Shown one piece after another: positions 46,531-56,160 of a stretch of 64,000 nucleotides of DNA; within the stretch, counting starts at the first letter, position 1; each line of letters starts with the position of its first letter. A model generated the notes under the pieces. That model was not told the DNA's origin and made no database searches. It saw nothing but the letters and a program-made list of their open reading frames with translations. The stretch comes from Halichondria panicea. Taxonomy: Eukaryota; Porifera; Demospongiae; Suberitida; Halichondriidae. Location: NCBI RefSeq assembly GCF_963675165.1, contig NC_087391.1, forward strand, positions 4,204,646 to 4,268,645, written 5' to 3'. The position numbers and the translations under genes are program-made.

Positions 46531-47760
46531 ATGGATGCTGTTGCTGTATCTGTTGCTATTTTATTGAGGGAAAGAAGCACTATGCTTAGAAAACAAGCTG
46601 TAAGTACAAACAAAAAGAAGTCAGCAAACAGAAGAAATCGGTTTTATGAGAGACAGGCTCGAGAGCGTTTACTGTTTGCTGTCACAATGTCATTAGCTAC
46701 AGTCAGCTTTGCGTCCACACCAAGAGCTATCTCGACAAGAGAAAGAAGTTCTCAGTGGTGGGAGCGGGTCGTAATGGAAATATTTACCCATCAAGACTGG
46801 ATTCAAAATTTCAGAATGAGCCGAGATACGTTTCTATTTGTCTGCCAAGAGTTAAAGTCCATTGAGAAAAGCAATACCTCTATGAGGAAAGCCATCCCAC
46901 TCCAAAAAAGGGTCTCTATCGCTCTGTGGTTTCTCTCAACAAACTCGGATTTTAGGACAATTAGCCATTAATTTTGTTTGGTGTCTCAAAAGCATCAGTT
47001 TGCCTAATAACGAAAGACGTATGTGTGTGCATTCATTCGCCATTGTGGACCATCTTCTTCCCAGGTATATTCGTATGCCTTGTGGTGATGCATTGAAGCA
47101 AGTGGTGGCTGGATTCAAGGACAAACTGGGTTTTCCACAGTGTGTTGGAGCAATTGACGGTACACATATCCCGATCATCTCACCACAAGAGTGCCCAGCC
47201 GACTACTACAACAGGAAAGGTTGGCATTCCATCATACTCCAAGGATTGGTTGATCACAATGGTCTTTTCATGGACATTTATGTCGGCTGGCCAGGACGAG
47301 TCCACGACGCAAGAGTCTTCTCTAATTCTTCTCTATTTAAAAAAGGACAAGAAGGATCACTTTTACCCAATTCGACAGAGACAATTGGGCAGCATGAAAT
47401 TCCTCTCGTTATTTTAGGTGACCCAGCGTACCCTCTTTTGAAGTGGCTCATGAAAGCTTACCCCGACACAGGAAGTCTCACCCCTCAACAGAAGACGTTT
47501 AACTACCGCCTTAGTAGAGCTTGAGTAGTTGTTGAGCATGCCTATGGTCGTCTAAAGGCTCGATGGAGATGTTTAATGAAGCGCAACGATACCAGCATTG
47601 GTGATATACCTACTCTTGTTTCAGCTTGTTGTGTTTTGCACAATATCTGTGAAGTTTGTGGGGAATTAATCATTTAATGACGAGTGGATTGAGACTGACT
47701 CATCCTTTAGCGAGATTAGACAGTCGGCATCTGACTCAGTAGATATTAGTGGTAACCAAA
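46531..47760 (+). pseudogene. HARBI1-like transposase, copy A, broken
   Basis: Same protein as copy B (MDAVAVSVAILLRERSTML start; IDGTHIPI, YVGWPGRVHDARVFSNS, VILGDPAYPL; NYRLSRA). Inserted bases after DFRTISH (about 46968) and again near 47025 break the frame, and CGA to TGA at 47522 truncates the C-terminus. Further indels follow near 47660. Confidence 0.8.
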
Positions 47761-47884
47761 TAAGGAGTAATTAACACAATATTTTAGTACATGATAATTA
47801 TGTGAACTTATGTTATCATACACATCATTATTTTATTGTTATATGACTGTATGATTAATGTTTGATGTTTAAAAGTTAGTAGTC

Positions 47885-48762
47885 CTACGGTGAGTCAGGG
47901 TTAAATGGTTGCGATGATGGTGGATAATACTGTGATGGTCCTGGTTGCCGTATCATTTGTCCAAGCATTTGAATCATGTTGAGTTGGTGCGTCTGTTCCT
48001 CCTTTCTTCTTGTTTCTGCTAACTTTCTCTCTCTCTCTCCCATCTTTCCTCCTCTCTTTTCTCAAATCTTTCCTCTGCTTCTCTCTGGTAGCCCAGAAAT
48101 GTCTCCAGCTGCTTCTCCATAGCCTTTTCGGTTTTGTTTTTCCTGCTTTTCTTTGTTGGCGGGGGAGTACCTGTTTTTGGGTGTGTATAGATAATTATTA
48201 TTGAAAATTAATTTTGTATGTTTTCTTTTAACTCACAATCATCTATTTCCCATTTCCAGAGGTACTGGGCTCTCCCTCAGTATTGGCCACATCATCCGCA
48301 CTCTCCACTGGAGACTGTGGCTGGATCTGACTGCCATCTGTGTTAAAAAGAAAGTTAAGTATACAATTATAACATTATATTGTACCGTCTGTATCCTCCA
48401 CAACCTCATCCACCCCTTTCCTTCACCTCAGAGCTGGTGTCAACGAGGAAAGATGGAGCGGAGGCTGGTCGGTGCCCCAGAATCCTATCCAGCTCGTCAT
48501 AAAACTTGCATGTTTTCCTACGTTCCCCTGTCTTATTGTTACCGTCCTTTACTTTTTTGTAGTTTGTTTTTACGTTCTTAATTTTTACCCTACATTGAAT
48601 CCAGTCTCTTTCGTATCCTTTTTTCTTCATTTCTTTTGATATTTTTTCGTAAATCAGTTTATTTCTTACAGCTCCATCAAGTTGCTGCTGCAAGTCAGTA
48701 GCTCCCCAGATAGCTATTACTGCTTTTATCTCAATGTCACTCCAATATGTGCCTCTGTTCAT
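47885..48762 (-). pseudogene. Myb/SANT-like Harbinger partner protein, copy A
   Basis: Starts MNRGTYWSDIEIKAVIAIWG at 48762. The trihelix-type Myb/SANT region (with Trp residues of WSD and IWG, then NYKKVKDGNNKTGERRKTCK) is intact for about 115 codons. One extra G in a G-run (about 48406-48412) then shifts frame. Downstream exons (KAMEKQLETFLGYQREAEE and a C-terminus QYYPPSSQPFN) are recognisable to 47885. In Harbinger elements this protein binds DNA and helps import the transposase. Confidence 0.7.
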
Positions 48763-48780
48763 TGTTCTTCTCCTTATACC

Positions 48781-48838
48781 TAGCCTCGATTCAAGGCCGA
48801 TTAAAATACGTATTTTAATCGGCCTGGAATCGAGGCTA
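48781..48838. repeat. 58-bp palindrome made of two MULE-like ends
   Basis: TAGCCTCGATTCAAGGCC joined through GATTAAAATACGTATTTTAATC to GGCCTGGAATCGAGGCTA, with no interior. Flanks CCTTATACC and CCTTACATACC suggest a 9-bp duplication with a 2-base insertion. This is the smallest member of the TAGCCTCG family in the window. Confidence 0.75.
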
Positions 48839-48870
48839 CCTTACATACCACTTCTTATACCACAAATGAA

Positions 48871-49429
48871 TGCTTCGGTGCGCATGCGCAAGCGAGGTAT
48901 ACGGTAGTGTGTTTGTGTGTCTGTGTGTGTGTAGACTGTTTCAGCTGCTTAAGGATGAATGAAGTGCAAGTAAGAGTTTCTATAGGCTTCTAGTCATGTT
49001 TTCATGGCTTCTTATTTGTGGATTTGCAATATAAAGCTTCGTTCTCGAGTTATGCCTAGTTTTGCTTACTTGGAATGCCATTGCAGCCTTTTCAGAAGAG
49101 TTCGTAGCAAAACTTGTTCACCGAGTGTTGCTACTCTACTTAGTAGTTAACTCTGCACTAGAACGCTAGCTATTGGTACCTGCAAGAGTGAGAAGAGAGC
49201 TGCAAGGCTCTGCTGACTTGCAGCCATTAATTTTAGACTTGAACGTTTGGCATCGATCGTTTTAACAAAGATCATCGTCGATCATTACCCACTCTTTGAG
49301 TTTCCCTGCGATTCTGGATTCTGCATGCAGCAAAATTAATCATGATAATTATAATCAATGTCATTGTGTGTATAAAAGCTAGCTATTAGTAGCTTTATGT
49401 TATGTAGCTTTGGCACCTCCACCGAGGCA
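48871..49429. mobile_element. CCTCGGTG-type MITE (copy b)
   Basis: TGCTTCGGTGCGCATGCGCA ... CACCTCCACCGAGGCA, inverse orientation to copy a, with an internal GT-rich stretch. No coding content. Confidence 0.65.
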
Positions 49430-49920
49430 TCAGCACCCGCGGTGCTTTCATTATTGTATCAATCCTTACTTGTTATTCTGGGCACTGTAGTTACAGAGCA
49501 ACAAAATCCCAAACCATAGCCGGAAACCGTTGGTCTTTTCTCTCCCTACCCGATTACCCACTATAACAATTTTACTGTTCTATTAATCACCACAAAACCA
49601 CCCTTAATATTTACATACACAATGGTATCAGCATATTGTCTTAGAAATGTTCCAATCATAAGTATTTACATTTATAAGTACACGACAGCATAATTATTAT
49701 GATATTCATAGCTGACTACCTTATAAAGATAACTGTGGTTTACTATTGACTGTGTTGCCTTAATTTGCTCTGGACAACTATTGTGCAACTATTGTGCAAA
49801 CCACTGTATGAACACAACCGAGTTATAGCTATGAATTCATTATCCATATAGATCTATCTATTATGTACGTTATGAAGAGTCTGTCCATAATTAATAAATT
49901 GGGGAGGATTCCAGGAAAAC
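49430..49920. other. Intergenic; Tc1-like end remnant
   Basis: 49779-49806 repeats TGCTCTGGACAACTATTGTG and AAACCACTGTA, the right end of the Tc1-like element at 3463-6372. Otherwise AT-rich with no gene seen. Confidence 0.5.
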
Positions 49921-50151
49921 GCCCTGTTTACACGCAGCATCTAATGCGCATTGTAAAGCGCATTACTACAAACGAGGTCTAGTCTAAACGCACTAATGCG
50001 CTATCAAAACCGGCTTACGTAAACCGCCTACCTGATGTGGTTTGAAGCCGGATCAATGCGGTTTAGACAGTAGTGTAAACAGCTGCAAGCGCATTAAAGG
50101 AATGCAAAGAATTCATTTGTGGCATAAGAAGTCCTATAAGAAGAGAAGACA

Positions 50152-51013
50152 ATGAACAGAGGCACATACTGAAGTGACAATGAAATGAAGGCACTAATAG
50201 CTATCTGGGGAGCTAGTGACTTGCAGCAGCAACTGGACGGAGCTGTAAGAAATAAAGTAATTTACGAAAAAATAGCACAAGAAATGAAGAAAAAGGAATA
50301 TGAAAGAGACTGGACGCAATGTAGGATAAAAATTAAAAACTTAAAAACAAACTACAAAAAAGTAAAGGATAGCAATAACAAGACTGGGGAAAGGAGGAAA
50401 ACATGTAAGTTTTATGACGAGCTGGATAGGATTCTGGGGCACCGACCAGCCTCCGCTCCATCTTTCCTCGTTGACACAAGCTCTGAGATGGAGGAAAGGG
50501 TGGATGAGATTGTGGAGGATACAGACGGTACAATAATTATAATGATACACTTGATACTTATCTTAAATTTATTAACACAGATGGCAGTCAAATTCAGCCA
50601 CAGTTTCCAGTGGAGAGTGCCGGTGCTGTGGCCAATACTGAAGGAGAGGCCAGTACCTCTGAAAAGGAGAAAACAGATGAATGTAAGTTCATAGAAAACA
50701 TACAAGTGCACACACTTAAAATCTACACACACAGGTGCTCCCCCTAAAACAAAAAACCCCAGAAAAAACAAGACAGAAGGCTATGGAGAGGCAGACGGAG
50801 ACATTCTTAAGCTACCAGAGAGAAGCAGAGGAAAGATTTGAAAAAAGAGAGGAAGAAAGATGGGATAAAGAGAGAAAATTAGAAGACGTGAGAAGAAAGG
50901 AGGAACAGGCACACCAACTACAGATGATGCAAATGCTTGAACAGATGATACAGCAGCCAAGACAGTACTTCCCGCCACCATCACAATCATTTAACCAAGA
51001 CTCGAATTACTAA
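50152..51013 (+). pseudogene. Myb/SANT-like Harbinger partner protein, copy B
   Basis: Exons about 50152-50527, then an exon after AACACAG (about 50581-50681) and one from about 50735 to 51013. ATG at 50152 is followed at codon 7 by TGA where copy A has the first Trp of the Myb/SANT helix. A second lesion near 50770-50780 lacks two bases relative to copy A. The DNA-binding part (YKKVKDSNNKTGERRKTCKF) and the C-terminal coiled coil (QREAEERFEKREEERWDKER) are otherwise conserved. Confidence 0.7.
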
Positions 51014-51089
51014 CTTCAATAATCAAACGTTATAATTATAATCATAGTATTACAGTCCTTATTACATATAATTATACGTCACATTAATA

Positions 51090-52334
51090 TCATGTACTGA
51101 AATATTGTGTTAATGCACTCCTTATCTGGTCACCACTAATATCTACTGAGTCAGATGCCGACTGTCTAATCATACTAAATGATGAGTCACTCTCAATCCA
51201 CTCGTCATCAAATGATTCCCCTCGAAGTTCACAGATGTTGTGCAAAACACAGCAAGCTGAGACAATGTTAGGTATATCACAAATATTGGTGTCATTACGC
51301 TTCATCAAACATCTCCATCGAGCCTTCAAACGACCATACGCATGCTCAACAACCACTCGAGCTTTACTAAGGCGATAGTTGAAAGTCTTCTGTTCAAGGG
51401 TGAGACGTCCTGTGTCGGGATAGGCCTTCATGAGCCACTTTAAAAGTGGATATGCCGGATCACCTAGAATCACGAGTGGAATTTCACACTGCTCTATCAT
51501 CTCCGTCAAAGTGGGTACCAATGATCCTTCTTGACCTTTTCTGAACAGTGAGGAATTGGAGAAAACTCTTGCATCGTGGACTCGTCCTGGCCAGCCAACG
51601 TAAATGTCCATGAAAAGACCATTGTGATCAACCAATCCTTGGAGAATGATAGAATGCCAACCTTTTCTGTTGTAATAGTCGGCTGGGCACTCTTGTGGTG
51701 AGATTATAGGTATATGTGTACCGTCAATTGCTCCAACGCACTGTGGAAACCCCAATTTCTCTTTAAACCCAGCCACCACTTGCTTCAATGCATCACCACA
51801 AGGCATACGGATATACTTAGGAAGTAGATGGTCAACAATGCACATACACACATCTTTGGTTATGAGGCAAACCGATGCTTTAGAGACACCAAACAAATGG
51901 CTTATCGTTCTAAAATCAGAATTGGTGGAGAGAAACCATAGAGCGATAGAAACCCTTTTTTGGAGTGGAATGGCTTTCCTCATCGAGGTATTTCTTTTTT
52001 CAATAGATTTTAATTCCTGGCAGACGAATAAAAACGTCTCTCGGCTCATTCGGAAATTGTGCATCCAGTCTTGATGGGTAAACGTTTCCATTACAACCCG
52101 CTCCCACCACTGAGAACTTCTTTCTCTTGTCCAGATAGTTCTCGGTGTTGAGGACATTCTGGCTGTTGCTAAAGACATTGTCATAGCAAACAGCAAACGT
52201 TCTTGAGCCTGTCTCTCATAAAAACGAGTTCTTCTTCTTGCTGAATTCTTTTTACTTTTAATTACAGCTTGTTGTCTAAGCATAGTACTTCTTGTCATCA
52301 TTAAATAACCAACAGATACAATAACAACATCCAT
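51090..52334 (-). CDS. HARBI1-like PIF/Harbinger transposase, intact
   Basis: Single frame of 414 residues from ATG 52334 (chosen because copy A starts MDAVAVSV at the matching codon). N-terminal helical part (FRMSRETFLFVCQELKSI), a helix-turn-helix-like region (LSTNSDFRTISHLFGVSKAS), then DDE motifs: D in VGAIDGTHIPII, D in VILGDPAYPLLKW, and the E region [14 protein letters not shown]. These fit the DDE_Tnp_4 (HARBI1) family. No lesion. It would need a functional Myb/SANT partner, which its own element has lost. Confidence 0.85.
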   Translation of the reverse strand: MDVVIVSVGYLMMTRSTMLRQQAVIKSKKNSARRRTRFYERQAQERLLFAMTMSLATARMSSTPRTIWTRERSSQWWERVVMETFTHQDWMHNFRMSRETFLFVCQELKSIEKRNTSMRKAIPLQKRVSIALWFLSTNSDFRTISHLFGVSKASVCLITKDVCMCIVDHLLPKYIRMPCGDALKQVVAGFKEKLGFPQCVGAIDGTHIPIISPQECPADYYNRKGWHSIILQGLVDHNGLFMDIYVGWPGRVHDARVFSNSSLFRKGQEGSLVPTLTEMIEQCEIPLVILGDPAYPLLKWLMKAYPDTGRLTLEQKTFNYRLSKARVVVEHAYGRLKARWRCLMKRNDTNICDIPNIVSACCVLHNICELRGESFDDEWIESDSSFSMIRQSASDSVDISGDQIRSALTQYFST

Positions 52335-52690
52335 AATAGCAAGCAAAGCAAAGCATATAGGCTTATGAGCAGGATTTGGTAACTTAGCAATGAATAGGCC
52401 TTACTATATAGGCATGCTCAGAACACAGGAGGCCTCAGGCATTAGATCTACTATCATACTGACTTACTTTATTATTGTGAGCCATTAGATCACTCCAAAC
52501 TGTTACATAAGGTCCTCTTTCCAAGATTCTTACTTCTTTTCCAATTGAAGCACTTTGCAAGAGGTTACTAATCCGGTTCAGACTGTTTACACAGCATAAA
52601 ACCACAACTGGCTTCGTGGCTGTGTAAACGCACTAATGCGCATTATCTAATCTGGATTACAATGCGCATTACTTTGCGTGTAAACAGGGC

Positions 52691-53084
52691 TGCTACGTGA
52701 AAGAAAAATGTTCTGACTGTGGGCCTGGGACAATTCATCTGGTAAATCAATGTAAGTCCATGTAATCATTATCCATATCCATGCGTGTGTATGTTATAGA
52801 TCTAGCTAGCCAAATGTGTCAGTGCTGATGCATACCAAGCTAGAATAATAAGCTATAATTATAGTGAATTATTGTCCCAGAGTCAACATTTAGAATTCCA
52901 TATATATATGGTCATCATAGCCCACTGCTGCTCCTGGATCACATGTCCCCAGTACAGTACCAGAATAAACGCAGTGCAATAATATTGCGTGCATAAAGAT
53001 AGCGACTAGTTAACTCATGGAATGCGCATGCGCAATGAAAGTGATGCCTCGTGCCATATAAACCAGAGCCATGTGGAGGCTAAG
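52691..53084. other. Possible Cys-rich exon remnant and intergenic sequence
   Basis: 52691-52752 reads CYVKEKCSDCGPGTIHLVNQ up to a GTAAGT donor and looks like part of a Cys-rich extracellular exon. The rest has no coding signal. Confidence 0.3.
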
Positions 53085-53530
53085 CCGAAGATACAAAGAA
53101 CCTAGCCTTGTGAGATAAAGAATCTAGCGATGTGAGGCCAATAAAATACAAAGAATAGCCCAAGGAACCTATAGCCATTTGAGGCTAAGAATACAGCCTT
53201 GTAAGACGATTAAGCCGGATACAAAGAACCTATAGCCTTGTGAGGCTAATAAGATAGAACCGAGGCTAAGAAGATACAAAGAACCTAGCAATGTGAGGCC
53301 AAGAAGATACTAATAACCTAGCCTTGTGAGGCTAAGAAAGTACAAAGAACGAGGCTAATAAGAAACTAACAATGTGAGGCCAAGAAAACACTAAGAACCT
53401 AGCCTTGTGAGGTTAAAAATATACAAAGAACCTAGACTAAGAAAATACAAAGAACGAAGCTAATAAAATACGAAGAAACTAGCAATGTATAAGGCCAAGA
53501 AAACACTAAGAACCTAGCCTTGTGAGGCTA
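53085..53530. repeat. Degenerate tandem repeat
   Basis: More than ten irregular copies of a 30-40 base unit around CCTAGCCTTGTGAGGCTAAG followed by AAGATACAAAGAA, with an alternate CTAGCAATGTGAGGCCAAG. The unit is not a multiple of three and stop codons are frequent, so it is non-coding. Confidence 0.75.
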
Positions 53531-53609
53531 AGAAGACCCAAACTTTTGATTTACACATAAACCTACGAGTTTATTGCCCCTAGAGAAGAGTTGTAGTGAG
53601 GAAACTGCC

Positions 53610-53807
53610 TACCGTATAGCGGGTATATTTCGAGGGTATAAACTTTCGCGGAACTGCCTTTAGAAAGGTTTTTGCGGATTTATTTTTCGTGGAATAGTGC
53701 CTTTTTTGCAGCATGCATTGCATGCGATATTAAATTTGCGGTTATAAATGTTTGCGGTACATGCCTAATCTGCGAAAACCACGAATATATATACCCGCTA
53801 TACGGTA
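53610..53807. mobile_element. Palindromic MITE with TACCGTATAGC ends
   Basis: Ends TACCGTATAGCGGGTATATT and its complement; internal copies of TTTGCGG and CGTGG. A related degenerate unit lies near 38930-39070. Confidence 0.6.
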
Positions 53808-54520
53808 TACAAGACCACTTCCCTTTTAGTCAACATGTAAAACAACGTTTAACACTGATAAGATTGGATGAACGAAACAGCACTTGAAACCGGTCGTTCC
53901 AGATGAATGCGCAGTGAGTTCATGATTGAGGAGTACGTGTTTCTTGTGTCGGTTGGTGATGGTCTGGAAATTTCTTAGTGTGTTCCTCTTCATAGGAGCT
54001 ATTCTAGGACCTGCTATGCTAATCTGTCCATGTGTAGATCTTTGCTGTGATCCTATGTATAGTGACTACTAAAACTCCGGTCTCAAAAGTTTTAATAGAC
54101 ATAGAGTTAGGAAAAAGGAGAGCCTGTATCAGGAAGTCGCGTGAGGGTAGAAGGGTGGTAGAAGGGTGAAAATGAGCGTGAGCATATGCATTGCTAGAGA
54201 TGTTGGACTGCCCACGTAGAGTTGTATGACTTTGCCTGCAGCAAGCTGGACATGGACTTGGAACTGGAAGTTTGGAAGCACTGCATGGCTAGCTATACCT
54301 TTGGCTCAGCTAGATCTATATACTAGTCTAGATTGTGTGTTTAGATTCTATCAGACTATATCACCACCTATCTTTCTTGTGTCTTTCTAAATGCTAGATC
54401 TAAACTAATAGAATAACTTAGGTAGTCAATCATCTAGCAGGTAGCTACTGCCACCAGAGCTGGCCACGCTGGTTCCCCGATCTGACCGTTGCAGCACAGC
54501 TTGGTGGTTGTCTCAGTATA
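53808..54520. other. Repeat block, no gene
   Basis: 54118-54215 is the inverted match of 17265-17370, and 54390-54515 the inverted match of about 11990-12120. No supported exon. Confidence 0.45.
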
Positions 54521-54719
54521 TACCGTATAGCACGAAATTTTTGCGGATTTCGTGGGTTAGCAATCCTACACGAAAAATTAAGTCCACGAAAATTGTTCTT
54601 TAATTAGAATTATCTGCTATAACGTGCAAAGATTTAAAGGCGTGGCTTCCGGTAAGCAGTCATTCCGCGAGGCCAATCCACGAAATATAAGTGCCTCGAA
54701 AATTTAGCGCTATACCGTA
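54521..54719. mobile_element. MITE with TACCGTATAGC ends, second copy
   Basis: Starts TACCGTATAGCACGAAATTT and ends AAATTTAGCGCTATACCGTA, with interior CCACGAAA/TTTCGTGG repeats. About 200 bases, non-coding. Confidence 0.55.
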
Positions 54720-54904
54720 GAGTCTGAATGCGTGGGAGAATACCTATGTCACGATTGTGGGCTACACATCTTGTGGATCCCAAACAAGGCCTTACTTCTT
54801 CTTAACTGTACGCCCATTTCTTTCTTTGCTGCCTCACTTTGTCTATTCTTTTTTTGCTACCTTCTATTTATGGATGAACAATGACAACAGCAAGAAAAAG
54901 TAAG

Positions 54905-54961
54905 GCCTGGGAACGAGGCTAGGCCCACTATGATAGTGGGCCTAGCCTTGTTCCCAGGCCT
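54905..54961. repeat. GC-rich palindrome
   Basis: GGCCTGGGAACGAGGCTAGG CCCACTAT meets its complement ending TTGTTCCCAGGCC. It resembles two ends of the CTCGTTCCCAGGCC MITE joined head to head, as in 48781-48838. Confidence 0.65.
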
Positions 54962-55001
54962 TAAGTATATGTACACTCAGTAAAGGTTAAGAGCCTAAAC
55001 A

Positions 55002-55277
55002 TTGTGCCACACATTCCATTGCCATGTGACTGATGGCACATGTCCCGCCTCCTGTTATAAGCCTTACCAGGAGTGCATGAATACACTCCTGGCCACACAG
55101 AGGCCTTTTACATTGTGTACATGTACATGCCTGGCGCCGGGGGGTATCCCTGGGAAGTATCCTGCCAACTTGCGGTTAAGGTTGTATGTAGGCTCACTAA
55201 CTGTAGATGTTAATGGTCAACCTGTTTTGCTAGAGCTACCTGGTAAATCAACAGGTCCATCTCAACCTTCTACTTAG
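55002..55277 (+). CDS. Short Cys-rich ORF, uncertain
   Basis: 91 codons beginning MCHTFHCHVTDGTCPASCYK, nine cysteines in the first half, then LYVGSLTVDVNGQPVLLELP. The composition is protein-like, but no family, signal peptide or partner exon is recognised, and it lies in a repeat-rich stretch. It could be an exon of an unseen gene. Confidence 0.25.
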   Translation: MCHTFHCHVTDGTCPASCYKPYQECMNTLLATQRPFTLCTCTCLAPGGIPGKYPANLRLRLYVGSLTVDVNGQPVLLELPGKSTGPSQPST

Positions 55278-55629
55278 GCTAGTGCTAGATCTAGTTGTGG
55301 CCAAGTGTGCACTGCATGCGCTGTGATATCGTATATTACATTGCTGTTCATGATACTGCACTTTTTATTTTTCTCCTCAGTATCTAGACGTCTAGCGTGT
55401 CTAACGGACCTAGGAAAAGACTGCTTATTACACCGGCTGCCGAAAATACTATAAAGTTGGTGCGTAGAGGTTGATTAACAGTTTAAGGGCCGCACCGATA
55501 GGGACGGATATAGTACGTCTACTATATTATTACTATTTGGGTGAACTGGATCTATATTTCGGTCCTATAGACATCTAGCCGGTAAGTGGCATGTCTTTTA
55601 TATATTAACTTGCATGCACTGTTTTATTA

Positions 55630-56160
55630 TGCCTCGGTGCGCATGCGCAAGCGAGGTATACGGTAGTGTGTTTGTGTGTGTGTCTGTGTGTCTGTCTGTC
55701 TGTGTGCGTAGACTGCTACAGCTGCTCAAGGATCAATGAAGTGCAAGTAAGAGTTTCTATAGGCTTCTAGTCATGTTTTCTTGGATTTTAATTTGTGGAT
55801 TTGCAAAATAATGCTTCGTTCTCGAGTTATGCCTAGTTTTGCTTACTTGGAATGCCATTTGCAGCCTTTTCAGAAGAGCACGTAGCCAAACTTGTTTACC
55901 GAGTGTTGCTACTCTACTTAGTAGTTAGCTCTGCACTAGAACGCTAGCTATTGGTAGCTGCAAGAGTGAGAAGAGAGCTGCAAGGCTCTGCTGATGCCAG
56001 CCATTAATTTTAGACTTGAACGTTTGGCATCGATCGTTTTTACCAACATTTATGGTCGATCATTACCCCTCTTTGAGTTTGCATGCAGCAAATTTATTAC
56101 ATTTGTGTGCAAAAATGTTCAACATGTGTAAGCTTTAGCTTTGGCATCTCCACCGAGGCA
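55630..56160. mobile_element. CCTCGGTG-type MITE (copy c)
   Basis: TGCCTCGGTGCGCATGCGCA ... CATCTCCACCGAGGCA with GT-microsatellite near its left end. Strongly similar to copy b over its length. Confidence 0.68.

Larger units (their letters stand above)
46355..48775. mobile_element. PIF/Harbinger transposon copy A (truncated, decayed)
   Basis: Homologous in inverse orientation to copy B (49921-52690): transposase on the plus strand, Myb/SANT-like gene on the minus strand. The left end stops matching near 46355, close to the Ginger-like insertion, and the terminal repeats of copy B are not found here. Confidence 0.7.
49921..52690. mobile_element. PIF/Harbinger transposon copy B
   Basis: Terminal inverted repeats start GCCCTGTTTACACGCA followed by TAATGCGCATTG(T)AA, with the complement ending at 52690. 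Subterminal TGCGCATTA/TAATGCGC motifs recur on both sides. Contains an intact HARBI1-like transposase (minus) and a disabled Myb/SANT-like gene (plus), convergent. No clean 3-bp duplication is visible (AAC left, TGC right). Confidence 0.78.
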
